A stretch of DNA of 64,000 bases from Hemibagrus wyckioides. Lineage: Eukaryota; Chordata; Actinopteri; Siluriformes; Bagridae. The position numbers and the translations under genes are program-made. Positions within the stretch are counted from its first letter, which is position 1, and each line of letters opens with the position of its first letter. Positions 38,340 through 50,179 of the stretch are shown here, piece after piece. The stretch covers positions 11,817,001 to 11,881,000 of the forward strand of contig NC_080727.1 of assembly GCF_019097595.1 (NCBI RefSeq). The letters run 5' to 3'. The notes below the pieces were generated by a model that did not search any database, was not told the origin of the DNA, and saw only the letters and a program-made list of their open reading frames with translations.

Positions 38340-41300
38340 TATATTTAGAAACAAGAAACAAGGGTAAGGGTCTGAACCAGGAAACTAGAAAATAAGGCTA
38401 TGATGGACACTTCAATCCAAAACAGTATCAAACAGTAACATATCTGCGCTTAAACGACAGATTAATCATTAATGAAACTGAAAGCAGATGGATATAATCA
38501 GGAGACAAGCAAAGGAATGGAGACAAGGCCTCATTTATCAACGCAGTTTTGTGCATAGATCATGCATGCTGTACTATAGAGATAGTGTTTTTTGAAGCTT
38601 AAGCGGTAAGCTTAATGCAGCTTGTTCTTGGATGATGTCTCAGTGAGATGAAGCAAGATGGAGCATGATTAGTTGGTATGTAGGAAGTCTTTTCTACTGT
38701 TTATCTTTCAATTTTGACAAGTATTTGTGAAGTTTGTTTGATCGTAAAAGGGCATTTACAGATGGATTTGGTGAATGCTAATCTCTCACATTTGCATAAA
38801 GCATTTGTTCTTTGCTAAGTTCATTGTTATTGGTGACATTTGATACCTTTCTCCCTTAGATGTCATCGTATTTAACTGAATCACTTCAGGTTGTTTATAA
38901 GTACAATATAAGCATTGTATTCACATACAGGTGTCATTTTCAGTTTTACCTTACTTCAACCGTCTACAATTAAACAGATATACAGTACTGGAATCTCCTG
39001 CTCAGTGCTATTGGACAGACGTTTTAGTTGCCTGTTGAGGGAAAAAACCTTCGGTTGTGGACAGAACAGTGCATATACATGATTTTATGCAGTGAATGGG
39101 ATATATCAAGTTTTTCTTGTGTGCTGATGTGTTTATATCCCCTCACACTCTTGTCTGTGTAATCTGTAAGAAACCCTAGTGTTAGAAAAATGTAATAGCA
39201 GATAAACAGACTGCATCTATATAATGGAGACTCTATCACATCAGGGGATATGTGACAGCTCTAAGAGTACTGGAGTTTAATTATATCATATTGCTTTTAT
39301 TGTTATCTTTTATTTTAATTACTTCATTAATTAATTAACTAATTAATCTATTTTTATTTAATACAACTGAGTTGCTGTATACCCCTTAAGATGCACCCAT
39401 TTAACAAAGCATTTTGAACTCTTTCCCTTGCACTGGAAACTGGTTTTGGGAATGTGGAATGACAATCAACTTGCAGGGCCTGAGCCTGAGTTAGTATGTG
39501 TGATGGACAGATATGGCTTGGTCATTGCTTGTGTCAGTGGGTTTCTGTATTACTCAGTCAGAATTCTGTTCACATAGCATTAAACTGAAATCATTTAAGA
39601 TGGGTTTTTGTGAAGCATATGTCTTTAGAGGTAGCTAGAGGAGAAATGTAATTTGCACATGCTGATGTTCTCTTGGCACCATCTGAAATAGATCATTGCA
39701 CTTGGAAATGTCACTGTTGGGTGTGAGGTGGCTGGGATGAAACCCAACTCCTTGAAATGAATGGGATGCTCCCTTCACATGAGGGAAGAGTTCTGGTTAT
39801 GACTGAAAGTATAAGATCACAAATACAGTTGGTACAAATGACTGTGCTCTGAAAGATTGCTGGGTTTACTCTGTGTGATAGGTTGAGGAGAGAGAACCTT
39901 GGAGTAAGGCTGTTGCTTCACTGAAATGAAAGGCACTAGTTTAGGTAGTTATTTATAGGAAAAAGAAAGTAAATGTTAAGAAAGATTTGGGGATTCTCTA
40001 TGTAACCCACAGATGCGAAAACACTACACTTTAAATCCAGGAGTGCTTGACTCGAGAATTAAAACAATTGCAGATCTACATCACTGTACAATTTAGTAAA
40101 TGCATCAATCACTTCTGTTTTCTATGCAAATGAACTAGGTATGCAAATGTATAATGAGGTCATTTCTGAGCAGGAACAATTCATGATTAGCCTTATTTCC
40201 TCTTTCTAAAGTATAGGAAGGCAGCATCTAGCTAGGAGCGAGAGCTTTATTCATGCATAAAATACAGCACGCAGGTCTAGCACAGATTCATGTTCAGTTA
40301 CAGTGAAATCAAACTTATGTACATAAATCTCAGAACTTGCCATGATATGGTGCATTTATTTATTAAGTCATTTATTTAATTATGGTTTATAATGGCAACG
40401 GTGAAGTCAATAGCAGGTGCCTGGGGGTGGTTACAGGAGGCCATCTGTGTGTGGATCAGCAAAATGGCTTCATGTTCTTCCTTTCAGTGCCACCATCATA
40501 TTTATGCACTGATATTTGTGTGAGGCATTCACCAAATGGCATAAAGTCCTGATTAATCACTGTGAGCCAACTGCTTGCATTTATATGACTAAATTTAAGT
40601 TTAGATCTGCACAAGACTCAGTGAAGAATTCAGTGAAGAAATGACACAGTAGAATATTAATATTAATATAATTATTAACATAATATAATATTAATATAAG
40701 AATATAGTATTTGTTCATTATATTCAGTGATAAAAATGTACCAAAGTCGAAATACAATGTTAACCGTGAATAGTGGTAGCAGCATGATTACTGATTGACT
40801 TGGTGTGTGGTGGTAGACAGTTGGAGGTGTGTGTGTGTGTGTGTTGTTAATGTGCTAATATCTAGACAAAGAAGGTCCTTTGCCTTTCTACTAATGCAAG
40901 GAGGGCTACAGAGACGGGCAACAAATGTGGTAGTTTTAATTAATAAAATAGTCGCACATTTAAAAACATAATAAAATGGTAGATGAGTATATACTCACAC
41001 CAGCACATAACACATTTATACTTATTTAGAAAGAACTTTACAAAGAAATAATATATACACAATTTTTTTGTGAATTAACTGCCTATATGCTCTGTGAAAA
41101 TCTCTGTGTACTACACAAACAGGCACTTTATTGTGTGAGATCACGTAAAGACAAATTTCTTACACAAATTTAATTTACAGTACAAAACTATTTCATATAC
41201 TTAACCATTACTATCATTACAGTTATTATATAGATTGTAAAATGTGTGTGTGTGTCTGTGTGTGTGTATGCTCGCTAAAGACAATGAGTAATTTGGAACA

Positions 41301-42195
41301 AAGTGCATAAATCAGTCAGACAAGACAGGACAAGTAAACTTTACACTGGGATATTTAGGTCATTTTCAGATGCTACTAAATATCTTACTAAACAATGTAA
41401 TACTCACTTAAGAAAACCAATATTTCATGAATACCAATTAGCTAAAGCCACATGTCTTTATGAAAGTTCCATTTCGTTTATATGATTTAACTTATTCTTC
41501 TTATATTTATTAAAAAACATAATAAAAACAAAATACACATACAATTTGTAATTATATTATGTTAATTATAAATAATACAACTTTTTTTCTTCTAATTAGT
41601 AAAATCTGCAGATTTGTACAGTATTGGCAGCTTATATTTTCGCATTTAGAATCCTTTTTATGAAATGGTTATCTAAAAGTGTTCAAATCTGATTATTAAA
41701 TCCTGCTTATAAAAAAAATGTTATGACCGTCAATCAATCATTTTGGCATCATCACAGGTAAATAATCACCAGTTTTGGCCTTTTCATTTTTATTTGGCCT
41801 ATTGTAATTTATGGAAATGCATTTTAAATTGTTAGGTTGTTAAATTGTTTAAGTTGTTATGTGTATGTATTATACATGACATAGCGATAAGTGCTACGAG
41901 GTGAAGAAATAAATGTCCTAGTTCCCCTCTACCAAACAAAAGACATGAAGGCATTATGAATGTTAAATGACAGGATTACATGTGTAGTTACACAACATTT
42001 ATAAATCACTATCTTGAAACGTATATTAACTCATAATAATCTATATATTAAGAATTTAATGAATCATTTTGCTTATTATACATGCCAAAGACATGAATAA
42101 CACAAAATAAAAAGGATCAATACCTTCAGTTTGTTTATCATTTATATGATACAGGTGGGTCCTCTGCAGTTTTGAATCCATCCATGCTGTTTGGA
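38340..42195. other. AT-rich intergenic sequence
   Basis: Between the B-beta-2 upstream region and the microRNA. Short GT runs lie at 40827-40844 and 41243-41268. I see no supported gene. The 3' end of the miR-146 host transcript should lie in its right part; a minus-strand AATAAA (TTTATT at 41789-41794) is one possible site. Confidence 0.5.
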
Positions 42196-42197
42196 GC

Positions 42198-42276
42198 ATC
42201 CAAGCTTAAGAACTGAACTCCGTGGGCTGAATGCAAATTGAACACCCTTGGAATTCAGTTCTCAAAGCCAAAACCT
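42198..42276 (-). ncRNA. mir146b: pre-miR-146 hairpin
   Basis: On the minus strand, 42264 down to 42243 reads TGAGAACTGAATTCC followed by AAGGGTG. This is the mature miR-146 guide: seed GAGAACU, the first 15 nt identical to all vertebrate miR-146, and the tail as I recall for zebrafish miR-146b. A 16-nt loop region follows. The opposite arm (about 42206-42227, containing GGAGTTCAGTTCTT) pairs with the guide. Flanking bases (GTTTTGG before, CCAAAC after) extend the lower stem. miR-146 dampens Toll-like and IL-1 receptor signalling through TRAF6 and IRAK1. The paralogue letter is from memory; the family call is firm. Confidence 0.92.
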
Positions 42277-42315
42277 CAGTTCATAGCATTGTAAATATTT
42301 ACAGCATATTTTTTT

Positions 42316-43445
42316 CCTAAAGCAAAAGAAAAAAGGTGTACTTATAAATAAATAAAAATGTGTCATTAATTATGTTTTCCTGTCATATCTTGTTGAGATA
42401 TCACCTATTGTTTTTCTCTAGGCTTGGGAATTTCTCTTTATTTCCTTGTTCCTCATCTGTAGCTGCATGGTTTAAGTTACACTTCCTGCATATATATAAA
42501 TGTCAACAATAAGTAACTGCTGCAATGTGAAACAGGTCTCTAGGGATTAAAAAGTCTAAAATAGAATAGAATTCATCCATGTATTAATGTCTAAGGTCAA
42601 CCGTAAGTAACAACTGCAGACCGTGTGAAAAGAGTTACTGAGCCTTATGGATTAAAAAGTGTTATTTGTAATTTAAAAGTAGCACAAGATAACATTAAAC
42701 ACTCACTTTTAGAGATAGAAAAGTGATGCAATCATCAAAGGATTGTTAAAAGACCAATTTCAGGCATCCTAAAGATGTAAATGAGAAGAACATGATTGTA
42801 TAAGAAAAACTAAAAAAAAAAGCATTAATAAATTATTTTATGAAGGCACCATTATCTGTGCTACATCGTACACTATACAAATAATTTCATTCATTCTAAA
42901 AATAAGGAGGAAAAACCCAACAAAGCTAACCAGTACATCATGTGTTCAATTATATATCCAATCTCATTGTCCTTAAATTATTTAGATATTTTAAATACTT
43001 ATCTTTAAAACATCCAAGCCCACTGCCTGCCTGATTTAAACATTATCTCACACTCGTAAGAAAAGTAAGACAACATATATGACAGCAAATCAGTTTTGAG
43101 GGGGAAATCATTATTTAAACAAAAGTAGAATAGAAAAAGAAACATTCAAGCCCTGTTGCTTGTGATATAAGGACAGGTCAACCAGAACTAAGCATCAAAC
43201 AGACATTTCACCTTAACACTAACCAAGTGCAAAGTCCCTAAGAAATGCACACCCTAATGCACACACTGAGCTACTTAAACATCTCAAAACGTCATTTATC
43301 TCTCCTCCTCACGCGCTCACCTCTTATTTAGCTTTTTTCCTCCTATAAAGGCTCCGGTGAGTCATTCCGGTAGCAGCAGTCTCAGGATGCTGAATCATAA
43401 GTGCACTTGATAATAATATAAAAGGCGTGCACTGAGCCGCCTACT
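42316..43445 (-). ncRNA. putative two-exon miR-146 host transcript
   Basis: Candidate exon 1 runs from about 43445 to 43321 and ends AAGAG|GTGAGC on the minus strand. A strong acceptor (a long T/C tract, then GCTTTAG|G) begins exon 2 at 42316, about 40 nt before the hairpin. The inferred intron is 1004 bp. Mammalian miR-146a lies likewise in the second exon of a short non-coding host RNA. No long open frame exists in the predicted exons. Exon 2 continues to lower coordinates; its end is not determined. Confidence 0.6.
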
Positions 43446-43620
43446 CCTCTGGCCCAGGCCCGTTTCGGCCTATATAAAGCGGGAGCTCATTTGCATATCA
43501 CTTCTATCCCCGCACGCGCGCGCACCCGTGGCCTGCGGTGGAAATTCCCGCTTTGTCCTTTTCACGCGCGCAGGCTGCCATGATAACGGAGCCGCGTCAC
43601 TCGCGAGCACGGGCTTTTGA
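43446..43620 (-). promoter_or_regulatory. miR-146 host promoter: kappa-B site, octamer, TATA box
   Basis: In minus-strand order: GGGAATTTCC at 43549-43540 (perfect NF-kB consensus), ATGCAAAT octamer at 43496-43489, and TTTATATA at 43478-43471. Transcription should then start about 30 bp on, near 43445. The DNA is CpG-dense (CGCACGCGCGCGCACC near 43511). An AP-1-like TGAGTCA lies at 43358-43364 inside the predicted first exon. Mammalian miR-146a is a well-known NF-kB target, so the kappa-B site fits the downstream microRNA. Confidence 0.65.
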
Positions 43621-43685
43621 AATAGTGTTTGTGATAGCTTGAAGTAAACGCGCTGCCCAAATGACAACGGCTTATGTTCGTACCC

Positions 43686-43730
43686 CCCTCCTCTTCCTCT
43701 TCCTCCCCCTCCTCCTCCTCCTCCTCCTCA
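43686..43730. repeat. (CTC)n / (GAG)n trinucleotide tract
   Basis: Interrupted CTC/TTC units at 43686-43705 are followed by about eight pure CTC units. It is purine-rich on the minus strand and lies about 0.15 kb upstream of the kappa-B site. Confidence 0.9.
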
Positions 43731-43739
43731 TATCTGTCT

Positions 43740-45170
43740 GAGCTCGCTGTAAGGCGACGTGGTGTTTGAGAAAACCCCTAACCGCTGGAAACAGGAGGAA
43801 ACGGCGGTGAAGCAGTCGATACACCATTTCCGCTCTGTAAACTCCGCGGGTTGTGTCGGGGAAATCCTGAAACACCGCGAGCTTTCGCCTTTTCTAACCG
43901 TCCTAGCTGATGTTTTTTGAAGTTTGATGTACTTGATTTTTTAATGATCGGTTAAAATACGTCCTAAAACGTATAGAGGAGCCTTGGAGCACCGAAATTC
44001 AGTGAATCTTTGATGCAGATCTTTGATCTTTGATGCAGAGACTGTTCGATGCTGTGACCTGTTTTTCACCTCATCTGCTTGCAAGATAAGTGACTGAGGA
44101 TATAATGTTGCCTGTGTTTATATAAGTGTCAAAACACATATACCCAAATGCAAACTTCACCATGACTATCTTTATTTACCCAGTAAGGTCAGCTGCCAGT
44201 GTGTATCTATAAGTGTAGTCTTCCTGCACTTGCACACGGATATCCTACACAGAAAGTGTCCCGTCTTGACCCACATAAACACTCTGCTAAACTCACATGA
44301 TAGAGGAAGTGAGTCACACCCACGTCAGTCTCCAGATGACCTGCAGTCACAGGCGCCAAATGACAGGAAATTAACATACACATAAATATTGACCTTTGGC
44401 TGCTTAAAAACAAAGTGATGAAGACGACAATATTGCTGAAACTGAGCAACAGTTTTTCACGCACGCACACAGACACATGTTGTTGCTATACTAAAATAAA
44501 GTATCAGCACTAGGCAGTTGTAGGTGTCACTGTAAGACTGGCCTTAATGCAAACATGACAATAGTCCATCTGTTAGTTTAGACAAATGAGTTTGCCCTTC
44601 TCTCTTAGCTCTCACTTCTGAGACTACACTATAGCCTCGAGGAAGCTACACAAAATATCATCCAAAAAATGCAGAAAATGAGGACTTTGCTTCTTGAAAA
44701 CGTTTTATAACCTATAAGGTAAAATTATAATAAAAAAGAATATATCATATGAAGCAAACAGATTCCTTTTACACTTTTTTTTTTAAATCAGTGGCCACTC
44801 ATTCTTAAGCCAGAATGGTCAGTGAAGTGTTGCAAAATTTTGGCAATGATGTTAAAATAGCCAGACTTTAGGAAAGTGGAGAACTACAACACAAATTTTT
44901 TTTTTTTCTCAATCAAAGCACTTAAAAATACTATGATTAAATGAATCAACAACAACAAAACAATGTATATAGCTTACACAAGTATAAGTTGTATTTTATG
45001 TAATATGAGTGGAGAACAATCTGTATATAGACTTCAGTTTTAGGTTACTGTCAGGGGAATAATTTACAATTAATGGAGATATACACATATATAATTTATA
45101 TTCTCTAAACAAACGGTATTGATCTGCTATATTTTTAAGATAAAGTGCTATGAGCAAAAAGTGGCAAGAA
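43740..45170. other. intergenic region between miR-146 host promoter and pcyox1l
   Basis: CpG content fades after about 43900. The remainder is AT-rich with no supported gene. A short tandem duplication (GATCTTTGATGCAGA) lies at about 44007-44040. Confidence 0.5.
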
Positions 45171-45174
45171 CGTT

Positions 45175-45438
45175 CAACGAGCATGACGTCATGACGCTAC
45201 GGCCAGCGGAAACACGTGATTTTGACACCTTGTAGCGAGTTGCTAAAGCTGCTTCCCTTCCGATGATGTGAAACGTTTTTTTTTTGGAAACGATATTTCC
45301 CTTCTGCCATTGCAACGAATGCACTGCAGCCCGATATGAGCGCGGATCTGGTGCAGCCCACATGAGTTCCTCCTGCATGGCCGTGCTTCAGTAATGGACA
45401 GCGCCTCTGCTTGTCAAAGTATCTGAATGTCTCACGCC
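45175..45438 (+). promoter_or_regulatory. pcyox1l: pcyox1l promoter / 5' region with CRE palindrome
   Basis: A 12-bp perfect palindrome CATGACGTCATG (45182-45193) contains the full CRE TGACGTCA. An E-box CACGTG lies at 45213-45218. The segment to the ATG at 45439 is CpG-richer than its surroundings. There is no TATA box. The transcription start is unknown. Confidence 0.55.
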
Positions 45439-45544
45439 ATGATGCTGTACGCCTTATTAAGTTGTCTTTCTTTAATTCTCGCTGGTCCAGCGCTGGGGGA
45501 TTCCGGTTTTGAACAACTGGACGGCGCACCGCCTTCTAAAATCG
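45439..45544 (+). CDS. pcyox1l: pcyox1l exon 1 (prenylcysteine oxidase-like)
   Basis: First of six coding exons that join without a break into a 500-codon protein (106+207+175+212+141+662 nt); human PCYOX1L has about 494. It is a flavoprotein of the prenylcysteine oxidase/lyase family, related to PCYOX1, which oxidises free farnesyl- or geranylgeranyl-cysteine. The activity of the 'like' member is less well established. This exon gives MMLYALLSCLSLILAGPALG, a typical signal peptide cleaved near Gly20, and then a short linker ending SKI. The donor is ATCG|GTAGGC, phase 1. The start is the first of two tandem ATGs, with G at -3. The C-terminal similarity and human 5q32 synteny favour pcyox1l over pcyox1. 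Confidence 0.93.
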
Positions 45545-45765
45545 GTAGGCTAGAATGAATGCACCGCAGTGCTTGTTGCTAACGCCAGCTAGCTTCGATA
45601 GCCTTGTACTAAATGGCCTCTCTAAGACAAGTCATATGTTGTGGAGATACGATACCCTAAGTAGTGCACTAATAGAGACTCTGAACTGAGGTTTGATCAA
45701 AGTCTGCACAATTCACAACGTTTGGTGTTCATGAAGTCCCTAATTAATGTCAATGTGTTTTAAAG

Positions 45766-45972
45766 CTGTTATTGGTGCTGGAATCGGGGGAACCGCGACA
45801 GCGCATTTCCTGCGCCAGCATTTCGGACCGGAAGTGCGCATTGACGTGTTCGAGAAGCAGGAGGTCGGTGGTCGCCTGGCAACCGTCACCGTTAACAATC
45901 AGGCTTACGAAACTGGCGGCTCCATCATCCACTCTCTCAACTTACACATGCAGGACTTTATGAAGCAGCTGG
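45766..45972 (+). CDS. pcyox1l: pcyox1l exon 2 (FAD-binding Rossmann motif)
   Basis: Residues 36-104. AVIGAGIGG (GxGxxG at 39-44) binds the FAD ADP moiety. The acidic end of strand 2 (IDVFEK) and VGGRLAT complete the dinucleotide-binding fold. The acceptor is TTTTAAAG and the donor CTGG|GTCTGT, phase 1. The donor lies inside a frame that otherwise stays open into the intron. Confidence 0.94.
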
Positions 45973-46343
45973 GTCTGTACCTGACTCACACTGTTAACAG
46001 TTCACATTTACCATTGTTTTGCCATCTCTTCTCATATTGTAAAATAATCACCAACAACACATGTTAATACACACAAAACCTCTTCACATGGGGTCTTTTT
46101 TTTTTTTTTTACCTCTTTGCTCTCAAATTGTCCTGATTATCCTCTCACATAAAAATGTATATGCAAGATAACTTCGCTCTAATAGGAGTCACAACCAGAG
46201 AGGTTTGATATTAAACATATCAGTGATTCTAGATGTCCTCAGAAACATCCCTGGGTCTTGATAAAGAAATAAAAAACTGAGGAAGATTTCATTGATGTAG
46301 TCCAGGACTCTGATCCATATCCCACTGTTTTACTGTGGTATAG

Positions 46344-46518
46344 GGCTGAAATATCGAAAGAGTGTGGCGGGAAAGATGGCTGTGTTTAACGGCAAGGAGT
46401 TCATACTGGAAGAGACCGACTGGTACTTGCTGGATTTGTTCCGCCTGTGGTGGCGGTATGGCATCAGCTTTATCCGGATGCAAATGTGGGTGGAGGAAAT
46501 CATGGAGAAGTTCATGAG
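46344..46518 (+). CDS. pcyox1l: pcyox1l exon 3
   Basis: Residues 105-163. It reads LKYRKSVAGKMAVFNGKEF, LEETDWYLLDLFRLWWRYG and MWVEEIMEKFM, matching the family block LEETDWYLLNLFRLWWHYG. It starts the prenylcysteine-lyase domain. The acceptor is GGTATAG and the donor ATGAG|GTGAGA, phase 2. Confidence 0.94.
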
Positions 46519-47555
46519 GTGAGAAATGAAACTTTTCTTCTCAACAGAACAGCAGCATGGCTCCAAACACAGCTCTAGATTTATGATAAGTTTCTCATCA
46601 CATAGCAATGCCTGGGAAAGAAGAAATTCTCTGTAGGTTTTTAGCATGAGTTGAAATTAAATTAAGTCAGGCGTATATGATTTGATATTACAATGCAGCC
46701 AGATGTACCACAATTATATTGAAAATACAGTGTTATTGCAAAGTAAGCACATTATAAGTCCTTTTAAATACCCTTAAAATATACTTTAGACATGAAGAAA
46801 ACTGGAGGAAAAATAGAGGAAAACTATTTCAGTCATTTGACTGTTGTGTGACCCTGAACCACTCCTCCTTGAGATATCACACTACGAAGAATTTCAGAGG
46901 GGTGAATGCATGGACTACTCGAAAACATAATGTGTCCACCATCTAGTGGCAGACATAAAAGTAATGACTTGTGCAGTGGCTTTCAGTGGCTGGATCTCAA
47001 GTAGAGCACTAAGCAATGCGCAGCTCCATTACGCTATAAACTCTGTGTGGACAGCAGTAAAACAGAGAACAAGAGCTTCAACATTAGAACTTTGTTCAGA
47101 ATAAAAAATTGCAAAATCAAGTGATAAGAAACCGTATCATGGATAAATAAAATCAAATTGTTGGAGAAAATGATCTCAGTCAGAGATGTTAGATAGATGA
47201 CTATGTGACCATTTCATTTGACCAGTTGATGATCTGTGCTGTGTTTAACTCCACTCATATTGTATTGTCCCAGCACACTGCTTGGTGTATAAAGAGAATA
47301 GAACAGAAGTCACATCTAAGTAAACCTTTTCCACAAAACACTAAAGACACTTCATTTCTTACAGTTGAACCAGTCCAACTCAATGACCCAAAATAGCACT
47401 GTTTGCAGTGTTATATCTTACACCAACAATTAGAATGTATAATTTATTAATAAAATTTACATTCATTTACAAGTTACATTTAATGTTGTGAACATCTGAG
47501 AGACAAGTTGATTACTTATCTCACTTATAGTATAGCTGTAATAACCAGTAATTCC

Positions 47556-47567
47556 CTTTCTCTCTCC

Positions 47568-47606
<39 letters not shown>

Positions 47607-47607
47607 A
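47556..47607. repeat. (TC)n(AC)n microsatellite
   Basis: TC units with a CCC interruption, followed by about 13 AC units. It lies in pcyox1l intron 3. Confidence 0.95.
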
Positions 47608-49414
47608 GTCACTCTCACTAAAAACACACCCAGAAATTAAGAAAACACGTAGACTCCTCTGTCCTGAAACTGGGCTGGGAAATTTTGCAAAGATTCCTTC
47701 CATGAATGTTCATTAAATGTCTCCTAGTAACAAATGTCACCATATTAATCATTTTTAAAACAGCTTGAATTTTTAAATTAATCCAATTAATTAAGACTAA
47801 TTAGTTAGTCTTAGCTTATGTGAGGTGTCTGCAAACCGAGTTTCTGTGTTTGAGCTGTTACTATTAAAAAAATTTAAAAAAAAAAGATTTATAATGAGTG
47901 CATTGGAACAAGCACATTAATATCTTGTTCCTGTTACACCGGGAACTTTACAGATGTCTCTTTGCTTTTATTTCACATGCTGCTGTCATCATTTGAAGTT
48001 TTGTCTGAGAAATAGAGTGAAACGTATTTCACCTTGTTTTTATCAGTTGTGTTCATATGAACTCGATTTGAAATGACACTTTGTTTCCTCCATTTGTTTT
48101 CATGGCTGTATTCGACTTCTTCTTATCTAAGCAAGACTTTACTTAAAAGAATCATTGAAATACCCCCAAATTTGCAAAATACCACAGAAAACAATAAAGC
48201 TTGTTATCTTTAAATACACACACATTTAATTGGCCTGTTACTCTCAAACAGTATTTTAGGATTACAATTTGTTCTTAGTAATATAGGGAGCATTAACAAC
48301 TATTAGTTCTTTGGTTCATTTGTTGTTTGTGTTAGTTTCACATCATACATAATTAAATTAACAACAAAAAAACAACACATTGGCATATAGAAGTTAATGC
48401 TGCATCAGCACTTGTGAACTTTGAGCTACATTACATGACGTACAGTGGAATTATGCCACACTTCCCGTTTGCACTGCATGAAGATCATTTATTGCCTTGC
48501 CAATGCAACACTGTTTAAAAGCTCAACAATTCTTAAAAAGGACTTGTTTGGAGGTAAAAATGGATGCCTTTAATTAAGAAAAATGGTGTTCTCAGGCCTC
48601 AGTAATGGCACTAACTAACTAATTCTTCCCAGGCCTCAATAGGAGCACAGGATTTTTTAAATGATCTATAATGATAAATCTATTATACTAATTAACACCA
48701 GTAATCAAGTTTCAGAAAATAATAGTAGAATAGAGGGAAAAAAGAAGGGTTAACAAACTATCTTACTGTATGCACTATGTTAGGTGATAGCATATATTTA
48801 TATTATATATTATATATAGATACTCCTGTTTTTAAACATTTAGGACTTTCACTAGTCAGGGCAGTGGAAAAGAAAACTATGATGCAGACAGTAAAGAAGT
48901 GCAGGCAGGTGGTTATAAAGCAAATTCTTCAGTTCTCAGCACATTGTACAAGCGTACACAGGGAAATTTCTTTTAATGGGTCACCATTCCTGAAAGTAGT
49001 CATTCATTTTATCACTTTGTATGAAGTTTACTGCAATGATCAGTTGTTGTTTTAATGGTGGAAAAACTGACTAGTTTGCTACTTTTTAAATGTACAGGTT
49101 GACTAGTAAAACTTTGTAAAACAGCTTTGCACCCCTTAATAAACATCTGTTTTCCAAATATCAAAATATATAAAGTTAATAAACATATTTAAAAACTCAC
49201 ACAGGCTTGTAGGCTAATAATATTCATGTTCAGTCTCCATTCCGAAACCCCCTCTACATACATGCAGGTCTCTACACTGACTGATACATTCGTGGATTCA
49301 AAGTTAATGATGTAATCACCGTAAAGGCCAGGACACTCATGTTTTTGAATCATTTTTAGAAGCAGGTCTTACTTATATGAAACACAGGAGATTTTTTTTT
49401 CCAAATCAAAATGA

Positions 49415-49600
49415 AATGAAAAATGTATTGGTCACACACAGTATGACATGCGGTGAAATGCTTTTCATGGTTGTCCAGTGACATTATACAGAATATAAAA
49501 ACAGACATAAGCATAATTTACATAAAAACAGAATTTACATAAACAGACATAGGAACAACAAAAGTAGATGTAATACAATGCTGTGCAACACTGACCTGAG
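49415..49600. repeat. dispersed repeat fragment (tentative)
   Basis: GGTCACACACAGTATGACAT followed by GCGGTGAAATGCTTTTC resembles the start of a common fish repeat (GTCACATACACAGT..GACATGCAGTGAAATGCTT). Weak tandem ACATAAACAGA-like copies follow. Confidence 0.35.
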
Positions 49601-49839
49601 GTACTTGCTGTGGAAAAGCAAATAATATAATATTAACTATTTGTAAATGTGTTGTGAAAATCATTAAAAAAAAAATGAACCAGTGTTTCAGCCCTGTGAG
49701 GCGTGTGCTCACAGATCTTTGTTAAACAAGGAAGAGAATTTTGCATTACATTTTAGAGTCTGCTTGCTGCTGTTTTTGTCCTTTCGTTTGATTAAAAACT
49801 GACTTCTTATGTCTGCATGATTTGTTTGTTTCTTCCTAG

Positions 49840-50051
49840 AATCTATAAATACCAGGCTCACGGCTATGCATTCAGTACAGTGGAGGAGTTGCTAAATTCT
49901 CTGGGTGGTTCAGGATTTCTCAACATGACCCGTCGCTCTCTGTCCGAGTCTCTGCTGGAGTTGGGTGTGTCTCAGCGCTTCATTGATGAAGTCGTGGCTC
50001 CAATTATGTGGGTCAACTACGGCCAAAATGTCAGTATGCCAGCATTTGTTG
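49840..50051 (+). CDS. pcyox1l: pcyox1l exon 4
   Basis: Residues 163-234. IYKYQAHGYAFSTVEELLNS, LGVSQRFIDEVVAPIMWVNY and GQNVSMPAFVG match the family closely. It has an NMT glycosylation sequon. The acceptor is TTCCTAG and the donor GTTG|GTAGGT, phase 1. Confidence 0.94.
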
Positions 50052-50179
50052 GTAGGTATATTCACTGTTTTTCCCATGTTTATCACCTACATTACATCCA
50101 TCATGGCGATATGAGGGAAAGGAGCAAGCATACTGCCCATACACTGGGCATCATTTATCGAATTTGAAAACCAAATATA

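Larger units (their letters stand above)
46519..49839 (+). other. pcyox1l: pcyox1l intron 3
   Basis: The largest pcyox1l intron (3.3 kb). Apart from a TC/AC microsatellite (47.56 kb) and a possible dispersed repeat (49.42 kb), no feature is recognised. Confidence 0.8.

Noticed and set aside
38643..38665. TGAGATGAAGCAAGATGG, resembling the miR-143 guide start
   Set aside because: Only the first 12 nt match miR-143, the rest differs, and the flanks do not form a convincing hairpin. miR-143/145 synteny with pcyox1l made it worth checking, but no miR-145 sequence is nearby.
43660..43740. Plus-strand frame MTTAYVRT followed by a Leu run
   Set aside because: A 26-codon frame over the CTC repeat. 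The surrounding signals fit a minus-strand promoter better.
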